This document shows positions 1 to 6,046 of a stretch of DNA of 11,608 nucleotides, in pieces; the first letter of the stretch is position 1, and each line of letters opens with the position of its first letter. The DNA comes from JBCCSZ01 sp039199225. GTDB lineage: Bacteria > Bacteroidota > Bacteroidia > Chitinophagales > Saprospiraceae. Position numbers and translations under genes: made by a program. The notes under the pieces are model-generated. The model did not search any database, was not told where the DNA came from, and worked only from the letters and a program-made list of their open reading frames with translations. The stretch is from contig JBCCSZ010000251.1 in NCBI GenBank assembly GCA_039199225.1, positions 1 through 11,608 of the forward strand, given 5' to 3'.

Positions 1-2055
1 ATGGTTGAGCTGATAATCAGGGATAAGGATGAGAGAAGATACAGACGTTGGAAGTTGTTTCAAGGCCGGGGCCAGCAGCTGTTCGTATAGAGCAAAGGCT
101 GTTTTGGTGTACTGCTCAAAATTACTTGCCAATTCTTGGTCGGAAGGAAAACTGGAAACCGCCTGTCTCAATTGCTCGATTTGTTCATTGAGCTTGGAGG
201 AATACGCTACGGAAAAGACCTCCATTTGGGTTTCTGTCAATAGGAAAATATAGATTTTTTCATCTCCAAAGAAATATTCGATAAGGGCTTGTTGGCGCTC
301 GGCAAGTTGTTGACGGATGACAGACAGATCGATCTGTTCCTGTTGGTATTTGAGCTTGTAGAAATGCGGATATTTCAGTTCAAATATTTTTGTCAGTCGT
401 TCTTGAGCCTGTCTCAAATCAAACAATTGGCCCTTCCAATTTGCAATTTTGCTCGAATCCTTTGCCGATGGACTCCCCGTCACATCCAATACTTTTTTTT
501 CGTAAAAAGCAATGTCTAGTCGAAGTTGCTTATCTCTTTCCACCAAAGAATCCGGCAAGCCCTTCAGGCCGCGTGCCAGTTGTTCATTGATGTTTTCCAA
601 TAGCAAAAGGGCTTTGTTGCTTTCGGCATAAGCAAAGGCCAATTCCTTATAGTGTACTTCTTTTGTGTCGTGGTAAAGTTGGAAGACGATGTCGATGGCT
701 TCTTCATAAACGGCCGTTGTTCGCTCGGACAATTCAGTTTTGGATTGGGCTGTTTTTACAGATTTTCGCAATTGCCGAATCACATTCAAAGCCGTCTCGT
801 AAGCATTTTTAGCTGCATGCAACCAATGAAGATCGCCCTTCTGCTCATATGCTTCTTTGAGTAATTGCCCTTTCAGGCGCAGTAGGTCAATGGCCAACAC
901 CTCCGATAAGAACTTGTCGGGCGATGGATTGTCTTTTAGGCTTTCGGACTGAAAAGATGGAGATAAGATCGATAGTGTTTTTTGACAAATTTCCAGTGCT
1001 TGTGTTCTTTGTCCCAAGGCTTGGTACGCTTGTGCAATCCAAAACTTTTTTCGAGCGTGGTCATAGGGCAGCAAAGAAACGATGTACTTTTGTGCCAATG
1101 CCAATGATTTTTGGTAAGCTTTCAGCGCCTCGTCGGCCCGCCCCTGTGCCATCCAAATGCGACCTTGCAATTCGTAGCTGAAGGACAAGCGATAGGTTAT
1201 GTCCCCTTTTTGCAAAGCAATCGCTCTGACCAGATAAACCTTTGCTTTTTGGAGTTCTCCCTTTTCAATGGAGATTCGACTGAAGCCATGCAAGGCTCGA
1301 ATTTTTCGCTTCACAGCAATGGGTTCATCCTTCACATTTATGTCTTTCAACAGCCGCAGACTCTCTCCATATTGCTCCAAAGCCTGGTCAAAGCGGCCCG
1401 CCGATTGACAGATGTCTGCAATGTCGTTGTGGGCATGTGCCAAATCTCTTACCACTGTGTTGACGCTATCTTTCAGCAACAATTCCAAAGATTTTTCGCA
1501 AAAGCGAACGGCCCTGGTGTAATCGCCAATGCGTTTGTAGGCCGTAGCTTGGTTTTTGTAGTTTTGCAGGAACAGCGCCTGCGGCGCGTCTATGGAGTTG
1601 AGAATGACCAAGGCTTCTTCCAGGAGCGTTATGGCAAAGCGATTGTTGCCCCGCCGGTGATAATGACTCATGAGGTTGTTCAATGCCTTGGCATAGCGAA
1701 CATTCTTTCTACCAATCCTTTGATGTATTTCCCGACGAGTCTTTTGCGCGTATTGAAAATAGGACGCATACTGCCGATCTAAGTGTAAGATGGTCGTCAG
1801 ATTGAGCAAGCCATCCAAATAGGCATCTACGGCATTGGCCTTCAGGTATCCATCGGTCGCCAACTTCAGGTAATGGGCCGTACTGTCGTATTGCTTTTGC
1901 CGATACGCTGTGATGCCCTTTCGGAAAAAACGCAGCGACGACTGATAAAGGACAGAATCAACCTCTCCGGGTGGTTCTGTGGCCCTTGATTGGTTGGAAA
2001 TGCCCAAGCAGCACAACATCAGGCAAACAACAAAAAGTTGAATCGTTCTCGGCAT
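1..2055 (-). CDS. Secreted TPR protein with C-terminal CHAT protease domain, 3' end cut by window
   Basis: I translated the minus strand from ATG at 2055 and found an open frame of 685 codons running off the left edge. Residues 1-27 look like a signal peptide (short basic start, hydrophobic core FVVCLMLCCLGI, then SNQSRA). Residues about 80-330 are degenerate tetratricopeptide helices with typical A-A-Y/G-A-L spacing, such as GDYTRAVRFCEKSLELL and GRADEALKAYQKSLALA. Residues about 490-580 are charged and probably coiled coil. From about 580 the start of a CHAT domain is visible: QALIEYFFGDEKIYIFLLT and, at the edge, LILIPDYQLNH, which fits the CHAT strand before the lPFE segment. The catalytic His and Cys lie beyond the window, so activity cannot be judged. 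TPR-CHAT proteins are caspase/separase-like peptidases. The family and export calls are firm; the substrate is unknown. It follows the 2192-3073 gene on the same strand, behind a possible terminator. Confidence 0.88.
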   Translation of the reverse strand, partial: MPRTIQLFVVCLMLCCLGISNQSRATEPPGEVDSVLYQSSLRFFRKGITAYRQKQYDSTAHYLKLATDGYLKANAVDAYLDGLLNLTTILHLDRQYASYFQYAQKTRREIHQRIGRKNVRYAKALNNLMSHYHRRGNNRFAITLLEEALVILNSIDAPQALFLQNYKNQATAYKRIGDYTRAVRFCEKSLELLLKDSVNTVVRDLAHAHNDIADICQSAGRFDQALEQYGESLRLLKDINVKDEPIAVKRKIRALHGFSRISIEKGELQKAKVYLVRAIALQKGDITYRLSFSYELQGRIWMAQGRADEALKAYQKSLALAQKYIVSLLPYDHARKKFWIAQAYQALGQRTQALEICQKTLSILSPSFQSESLKDNPSPDKFLSEVLAIDLLRLKGQLLKEAYEQKGDLHWLHAAKNAYETALNVIRQLRKSVKTAQSKTELSERTTAVYEEAIDIVFQLYHDTKEVHYKELAFAYAESNKALLLLENINEQLARGLKGLPDSLVERDKQLRLDIAFYEKKVLDVTGSPSAKDSSKIANWKGQLFDLRQAQERLTKIFELKYPHFYKLKYQQEQIDLSVIRQQLAERQQALIEYFFGDEKIYIFLLTETQMEVFSVAYSSKLNEQIEQLRQAVSSFPSDQELASNFEQYTKTAFALYEQLLAPALKQLPTSVSSLILIPDYQLNH

Positions 2056-2059
2056 AGCA

Positions 2060-2067
2060 TAAAGATA
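2060..2067 (-). promoter_or_regulatory. Possible Bacteroidota -7 box before the CHAT gene
   Basis: On the minus strand the sequence TATCTTTA lies 4 nt before the ATG at 2055. It resembles the Bacteroidota -7 element TAnnTTTG except for the last base. No clear -33 TTG lies at the expected distance. If real, the transcript would be almost leaderless. The same octamer occurs upstream of the EAD gene at 8300-8307. Confidence 0.25.
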
Positions 2068-2140
2068 ACAATAAGCGCCTAGATAAAATTTATTATGCCA
2101 TTTGAATATTTGAATTCAGCAGTTCGTAAAACCAAAGGTT

Positions 2141-2172
2141 GCGCCCGGATGCTACTACCGACACCCGGGCGC
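2141..2172 (-). terminator. GC-rich stem-loop after the T9SS gene
   Basis: GCGCCCGG (2141-2148) pairs perfectly with CCGGGCGC (2165-2172) around a 16-nt loop. On the minus strand it begins 19 nt past the stop of the 2192-3073 gene and is followed by a broken T-rich stretch (AACCTTTGGTTTT). This suits an intrinsic terminator or attenuator separating that gene from the CHAT gene, although the T tract is weak. Confidence 0.5.
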
Positions 2173-2191
2173 TGTTATCATAGCTCTAACA

Positions 2192-3073
2192 TCATAGCTT
2201 TAGAAGCTTCATCGTTTGAGATTTTTCTGTTGTCACAATTCGCAATAGGTAAGCGCCTTTTTCAAGGGTAGCTGTTTCCCATCGCAACTGGACACTCTGT
2301 TGGGATATACGACCATTAGGTGTCCAAACCTTTACTCTTTGTCCTTGCAAGTTGAACAGCTCCAATTGCTTGATGCCACTCTCTGCATGCAAATCGAGGT
2401 AAATCTCCTGGTTAAATGGATTTGGGCTGACCATTAAGGTCTCTTGTTGTGCTTGCTGTAAGCCGGAAGAACGCCCAATGGCAAGGCAGTCGTATGGATG
2501 TGTTGTTTGCGCACTGTTGTGGTCACTGGACACACAGCTTCCAGTACAATCTATGAATTCAAAGGCTTCACAGGAATAAAGACCTCCTGCCTGTCTGTGG
2601 TCACAGATTGGGAAATCAATGTACCGCCCTAAGCTGTCTTTGGTGACAATTCTGGCAGTGGCTGTTAGATCGTGACCAGGCGTTTGTGGACAGAATGGGG
2701 TCATATCAATATCAATTTCTTTATCCGCCTTGTAAGCAGTCTCCCGCAAGCTACCATAGGTTCCACTCATAGCGGCAAAGTCGCTATACATAAAGGCTAG
2801 ATAGTAGATCGATGATTTTCCTCCATCTGTAATGGTCAACTCCACCGTCATACTATCAAAAGCATGGGTAGGTAGATTAGTGTTGATCATACTGACCTTG
2901 GTTCGTACAATAATGTCACAAAGTGGACACAAGAGTTTGTCCTCCATATCCACTGTAATGGAGGAAGGCAATTCGTCTGTTCCCGTGCCAGTAGGTTGTG
3001 TTTGCCCCCAGGATACATAAATCATCGCCAGGGTACTGAATAATAATAGTGTAATTTTAAATAAGCTTTTCAT
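2192..3073 (-). CDS. Secreted cysteine-rich protein with T9SS type A sorting domain
   Basis: This encodes 293 residues from ATG at 3073. Residues 1-23 form a signal peptide (MKSLFKITLLLFSTLAMIYVSWGQ, cleavage near WG|Q). The middle part, about 25-205, is of no family I recognise. It has a CPLC pair near residue 50 and about ten cysteines in all, suggesting a disulphide-bonded beta fold. The last 80 residues are a T9SS C-terminal sorting domain: VSPNPFNQEIYLDL, then LELFNLQGQRVKVW, then LEKGAYLLRIVTTEKSQTMK with a basic end. Such a domain sends a protein through the type IX system to the cell surface or medium and is usually removed on the way. It is transcribed away from the sigma operon, sharing a 464-bp divergent region with it. 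The cargo function is unknown. Confidence 0.93.
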   Translation of the reverse strand: MKSLFKITLLLFSTLAMIYVSWGQTQPTGTGTDELPSSITVDMEDKLLCPLCDIIVRTKVSMINTNLPTHAFDSMTVELTITDGGKSSIYYLAFMYSDFAAMSGTYGSLRETAYKADKEIDIDMTPFCPQTPGHDLTATARIVTKDSLGRYIDFPICDHRQAGGLYSCEAFEFIDCTGSCVSSDHNSAQTTHPYDCLAIGRSSGLQQAQQETLMVSPNPFNQEIYLDLHAESGIKQLELFNLQGQRVKVWTPNGRISQQSVQLRWETATLEKGAYLLRIVTTEKSQTMKLLKL

Positions 3074-3253
3074 TTCTTGTACAATTTGATTGATGATTAA
3101 TTCACTTTTTCAAAATATGCCTTCTACCTGTATACTGAGAAACAGGATGGCAAATTGGATTTATTCATTGAAACAGCGGCCAATCAACGCATTGGTCGAT
3201 TGGCGAATGTACCATAATCTTCCGCCTTTAGGTGGAAAATTTACTTTGACAAG

Positions 3254-3350
3254 AGAGTGAAGAAGCGTGTAATACAGGAGTGTTAAAAGGACATAGATAT
3301 CCTTAATTCGCTTGTTTATTGGGTATCAGACATAGCATGGTCTTCACTCT
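3254..3350. repeat. 10-bp inverted repeat, 77-nt spacing
   Basis: AGAGTGAAGA at 3254-3263 is the exact reverse complement of TCTTCACTCT at 3341-3350. Inside, AAGCG (3263-3267) can pair with CGCTT, and AAGGACATAGATATCCTT forms a further imperfect hairpin, so a branched RNA fold or a looped operator is possible. It lies 188-284 nt upstream of the sigma start. Confidence 0.45.
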
Positions 3351-3381
3351 TTCCACTGGTTTATAACCCAAAGGACGGGAG

Positions 3382-3449
3382 TGTAACCAAAGTTGGCTAA
3401 AAAAATATTTTCTCCTTCTTTAAAATTATTTTGCGCTGATTTGGTTACA
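3382..3449. repeat. 10-bp inverted repeat TGTAACCAAA / TTTGGTTACA
   Basis: TGTAACCAAA (3382-3391) and TTTGGTTACA (3440-3449) are perfect reverse complements separated by 48 nt of AT-rich DNA. The repeat lies about 90-155 nt before the sigma start. It could be a paired regulator site or a stem in a leader transcript. Confidence 0.45.
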
Positions 3450-3518
3450 TTCGCTACAATTCGATTATTAACAAGCAGAATCACTAAAAAGCAAAACGGC
3501 ACATTTACAGGCTGTAAC
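3382..3518. promoter_or_regulatory. Three TGTAAC motifs upstream of the ECF sigma gene
   Basis: TGTAAC occurs at 3382-3387 and 3513-3518, and in reverse at 3444-3449. Many ECF sigma factors recognise -35 elements containing AAC, as in the TGTAAC of Bacillus SigX, so the motif is compatible with autoregulation. I see no matching -10 at a fixed distance, and the 3513 copy is very close to the start codon. This is tentative. Confidence 0.25.
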
Positions 3519-3537
3519 TTTTGCGCAATAAGACTTC

Positions 3538-4107
3538 TTGGAAGAGGTAAAAATCATCGAATATCTGAGAGCCAATGACGATCGTAAAGTAGACCAGGCT
3601 TTTGAATTTCTCTATGAGGAATACTACCCGGGTATTCGTTCCTTCATCCTACAAAAAGGTGGTTCTGCAGAGGATGGAGCAGACCTTTTCCAAGATGTAT
3701 TGATCGTCTTTTACAAAAAGATACGAACAAGCGATTTTGTATTAAACTGTAGCCTCCGCACCTTTTTGTTTGCCATAGTCAAAAATAAATGGTTCAATAA
3801 AGTGCGAAAGTACAAAAAAGAGTCTCTGGTCATGGACAAAATAGAAACAGAGGAAACCATTGACGAATGGGCGTATCTGTTCAATGAGGACGAGGATGAG
3901 GATATCAAAGCTGCAGCCAAAATCCTCCAAAAAATGGGGGGTGATTGCGAGCGTATTCTAGTCTATGCCTTTTTCAATGGTATGGAGACCTCTGAAATTG
4001 CAGCGAAAATGGGCTATGCCAACGAGCAAGTTACCCGAAACAAGAAATCGCGTTGTTTGAAAAAACTTCGGATTCTATTTAGAAGCTTCAAAGCCAGGAC
4101 TGTTTAA
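3538..4107 (+). CDS. ECF-type RNA polymerase sigma factor
   Basis: This encodes 189 residues. Region 2 spans about residues 18-85: AFEFLYEEYYPGIRSFIL, then DLFQDVLIVFYKKI and SLRTFLFAIVKNKWFNKVRKYKKE, the pattern that binds core polymerase and the -10 element. An acidic linker (NEDEDED, about 115-122) leads to region 4, about 130-185, with the helix-turn-helix ILVYAFFNGMETSEIAAKMGYANEQVTRNKKSRCLKKL. The start is TTG: an in-frame stop ends at 3531, TTG at 3538 is the first usable codon, and the next in-frame ATG (residue 98) would remove region 2. Nine bases after its stop comes an anti-sigma-like membrane gene, the usual ECF arrangement, so activity is probably controlled by release from that protein. 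The class is secure; the regulon is unknown. Confidence 0.93.
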   Translation: MEEVKIIEYLRANDDRKVDQAFEFLYEEYYPGIRSFILQKGGSAEDGADLFQDVLIVFYKKIRTSDFVLNCSLRTFLFAIVKNKWFNKVRKYKKESLVMDKIETEETIDEWAYLFNEDEDEDIKAAAKILQKMGGDCERILVYAFFNGMETSEIAAKMGYANEQVTRNKKSRCLKKLRILFRSFKARTV

Positions 4108-4116
4108 TCATTTGAT

Positions 4117-4854
4117 ATGCCGACCGACATCCAACAGTTGACAGAAAGATATGTCCTGGGCAAAATGTCCAGTGATGAGGCGGCAGATTTTGAAGCGCTC
4201 ATCCAAAACGATGACGATATGCGGCAACAATATGAGGAACATCGGATACTGGTACAAGGGGCAGCTCTGAGAGGAAAGCAATTGATGAAAGACAGGCTGC
4301 GCGTCATAGAGAGCAGAGTAAACCGCTCGAATAAATCTCGACAGTCTAAAGGTGGTTGGATCGTCGCTATCCTGATCTTAGGCGTCTTACTACTGCTGGC
4401 CTTTTTTTATTTTGCAAAACGACCATCTACCGATGAACTGTTCAACAGCATCGACCGGACGTATGTGTGGAATGGTGGCACTAGAGATTTTGCGGACGAT
4501 AAGCTGATAGAATGGCAGCAAATGTATCGGGACAAAAGGTTTCAGGAGCTACTGCCCATTCTGCAAAAGCAATCGGAGCAAACACCCGAAAACGGCCGGC
4601 TTCGCCTGGTAGTTGGAATTTGCCAAATGGAAACCGGAAAGCTGTCCGATGCGAGAGAGGTATTCTCTAGCCTCATAGCAACGGAGAACCCTCGCTTTTC
4701 CGATCTTGCCAAATGGTATACAGCCTTGACATTTTTACAAGAAGATAAAATCGAACAAACCAAAAAATACCTTCAGGAATTGGCCGATGATCCAACTGCT
4801 GATAAGCATCGGGATGCACTGGATTTATTAAAAAACATAAACCATGACAATTAA
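4117..4854 (+). CDS. Anti-sigma-like single-pass membrane protein with TPR-like outer domain
   Basis: This encodes 245 residues. The N-terminal cytoplasmic part, 1-75, has the anti-sigma pattern LTERYVLGKMSSDEAADFEALIQ followed by D-D-M-R-Q-Q-Y-E-E-H, with no His/Cys zinc ligands. Residues 80-100 are one transmembrane helix (WIVAILILGVLLLLAFFYFA). The outer part, 105-245, resembles TPR helices: RFQELLPILQKQSEQTPENG, GKLSDAREVFSSLIA and FLQEDKIEQTKKYLQELA. In ECF systems such proteins hold the sigma factor at the inner membrane until a periplasmic cue. Here the sensor would be a helical repeat, suited to binding a protein partner. It starts 9 nt after the sigma gene and overlaps the next gene by 11 nt, so the three are surely co-transcribed. 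The anti-sigma role is inferred from pattern and position. Confidence 0.8.
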   Translation: MPTDIQQLTERYVLGKMSSDEAADFEALIQNDDDMRQQYEEHRILVQGAALRGKQLMKDRLRVIESRVNRSNKSRQSKGGWIVAILILGVLLLLAFFYFAKRPSTDELFNSIDRTYVWNGGTRDFADDKLIEWQQMYRDKRFQELLPILQKQSEQTPENGRLRLVVGICQMETGKLSDAREVFSSLIATENPRFSDLAKWYTALTFLQEDKIEQTKKYLQELADDPTADKHRDALDLLKNINHDN

Positions 4855-5704
4855 AAAGTTAGTTCTTCCACTCTTCATTTTTCTACATTGCCAAATCGTT
4901 TTTGGACAGTATGACTTTGAAGATATTCCCTTAACAAATGATGTTGTGGAGATCACACAAATAGCCTCCAAGAAATCTCTTTTCAAGCCAAAAGGAAAAG
5001 CAGTATTTAAATACGAAAAGGGAAAATTACGGTCTTACAAACATTACGAAGGGAAAAAGTTGATCGATGAGGGAAAGTATGAATACAGCCTTGTCGATGG
5101 TAAGGAAATCGTTAAGGAAATCAAGAAGAACCAAAAACACTTTAGCTTCAATGTCAATTACTACGATGATCAAGACAGATGGTACAAATCCGAAAAATAC
5201 CTATCCAACAATGTCGAAACGCCCATATTGATCAGCTCTGATTTTAGATACAATGAGGGTGATAAAGTCGTTTATTGTAAGGTGACATCCATTCAAGAAG
5301 GCGGCCAAGAATCTGTTTCAGAATACGCTACAGAATATGTTGATCAGCATTCATGGAAGAAAAGAACCACCTTTTCATTTTCGGAAGATATGTTTTTAAA
5401 AACAGATCTGAAGTACGATCCCTCGTCTCGGTCAGCAATCATTACAAGATGTATGATTTACATCATTGACGAGGCAGAGAAAAAGTCAAAAAAGCTTAAA
5501 GCTAAGATAAAAGATACCTTGCAAAAGGCCCATTGGGTAGAAGAGGGTACGGCCGATATTAATGGTAAAAGGGAGGATGTTTACAGGACTTACACTGTTT
5601 TAGAGCATCGTTTAGACGACAGAGGCAATTGGGTTGAACAGTATCGGGTAAATAAAAAAGGTAAAAAGAAATTACTGCAAAAGAGAGCGATTCAGTATCA
5701 ATAA
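4844..5704 (+). CDS. Exported protein of unknown function, third gene of sigma operon
   Basis: This encodes 286 residues starting inside the end of the anti-sigma-like gene (11-nt overlap, different frame). Residues 1-21 form a signal peptide (KKLVLPLFIFLHCQIVFG) with likely cleavage before QYDFED. The mature protein is rich in Lys, Tyr and Asp and looks all-beta. Segments such as YEKGKLRSYKHYEGKKLIDEG recall MORN-like or YD-type repeats seen in Bacteroidota surface proteins. The ending, DDRGNWVEQYRV then QKRAIQYQ, recalls a recurring GNW-to-R-x-I-x-Y motif in such proteins. I assign no function. Its place in the operon suggests it serves as ligand, co-sensor or output of the anti-sigma protein in the periplasm. 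It is followed by a hairpin-rich gap. Confidence 0.85.
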   Translation: MTIKKLVLPLFIFLHCQIVFGQYDFEDIPLTNDVVEITQIASKKSLFKPKGKAVFKYEKGKLRSYKHYEGKKLIDEGKYEYSLVDGKEIVKEIKKNQKHFSFNVNYYDDQDRWYKSEKYLSNNVETPILISSDFRYNEGDKVVYCKVTSIQEGGQESVSEYATEYVDQHSWKKRTTFSFSEDMFLKTDLKYDPSSRSAIITRCMIYIIDEAEKKSKKLKAKIKDTLQKAHWVEEGTADINGKREDVYRTYTVLEHRLDDRGNWVEQYRVNKKGKKKLLQKRAIQYQ

Positions 5705-5733
5705 AAAAGTACAAAACAACACGAATGGTTGGG

Positions 5734-5750
5734 TAGTTCCGCAGGAACTA
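5734..5750. repeat. Perfect 7-bp hairpin TAGTTCC-GCA-GGAACTA
   Basis: The arms 5734-5740 and 5744-5750 are exact complements with a 3-nt loop, starting 29 nt after the stop of the 4844-5704 gene. There is no T run, so it is a poor intrinsic terminator on its own. The right end (ACTATGG, 5747-5753) can pair instead with CCATAGT at 5775-5781, and GCCACT (5753-5758) with AGTGGC (5779-5784), giving competing folds. The CCGCAGG core resembles short palindromes I believe are dispersed in Bacteroidota genomes. Confidence 0.5.
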
Positions 5751-5834
5751 TGGCCACTGTATGTCAATGGTTGACCATAGTGGCAATGGCTGAAAGGATA
5801 TAGCGGCTAAGCCCCTTTTCTTTGCAAGCACCTG

Positions 5835-5875
5835 CACTAGTACACGCTAGTGTCCTGGCATTGCTTTGTCCAGGA
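5835..5875. repeat. Two adjacent short hairpins
   Basis: CACTAG (5835-5840) pairs with CTAGTG (5847-5852) around TACACG. Immediately after, TCCTGG (5853-5858) pairs with CCAGGA (5870-5875) around 11 nt. A looser palindrome with core CCGTAGG follows at about 5890-5910. Together with the 5734 hairpin they make a structured stretch of unknown role. Confidence 0.45.
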
Positions 5876-6046
5876 TTGACGCTACCTCAAGTCGTCCGTA
5901 GGTCGGACTGACAAAAATTTGAATAGAAGAACTTTCATTCGAATTATTTGTCCATCGAACTATGCGAACTAAGGAACAATCAATTTTTCTTCACAAAAGC
6001 ACTTGTGAGGACCAGCATTTTATTCACTAACAAAATTATTTTAAGC

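Larger units (their letters stand above)
3074..3537. other. Divergent intergenic region between T9SS gene and sigma operon
   Basis: This stretch of 464 bp holds no convincing gene. A 61-codon plus-strand frame at 3393-3578 lacks recognisable content and runs into the sigma gene in another frame. The region must contain both divergent promoters. It carries two long-armed inverted repeats (3254-3350 and 3382-3449), a short hairpin TTCCGCC-TTTA-GGTGGAA near 3220-3237, and three TGTAAC-type motifs. Confidence 0.7.
5705..6046. other. Intergenic region with hairpin cluster
   Basis: This 342-bp gap separates the sigma operon from the large T9SS gene. An in-frame TTG at 5948 would extend that gene by 33 residues, but those residues are not signal-like and the ATG at 6047 opens a clear signal peptide, so I treat 5948-6046 as leader. 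The first two thirds hold several consecutive inverted repeats, listed separately. No clear TAnnTTTG box was found. ATTATTTG at 5943-5950 is the nearest candidate, without a well-placed TTG. Confidence 0.65.

Noticed and set aside
1111..1782. 223-codon open frame on the plus strand
   Set aside because: It lies antisense to the TPR region of the minus-strand CHAT gene, whose frame is open over 685 codons with clear TPR and CHAT motifs. The plus-strand translation shows no domain.
3393..3578. 61-codon frame in the divergent region
   Set aside because: It has no domain, covers an inverted repeat, and overlaps the sigma gene start in another frame.
4104..4307. 67-codon minus-strand frame over the anti-sigma gene start
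   Set aside because: It is an antisense shadow of a well-supported operon gene with tight spacing to both neighbours.
5948..6046. Upstream TTG extension of the large T9SS gene
   Set aside because: The extra 33 residues would sit before a complete signal peptide beginning at ATG 6047, which makes the longer form implausible.
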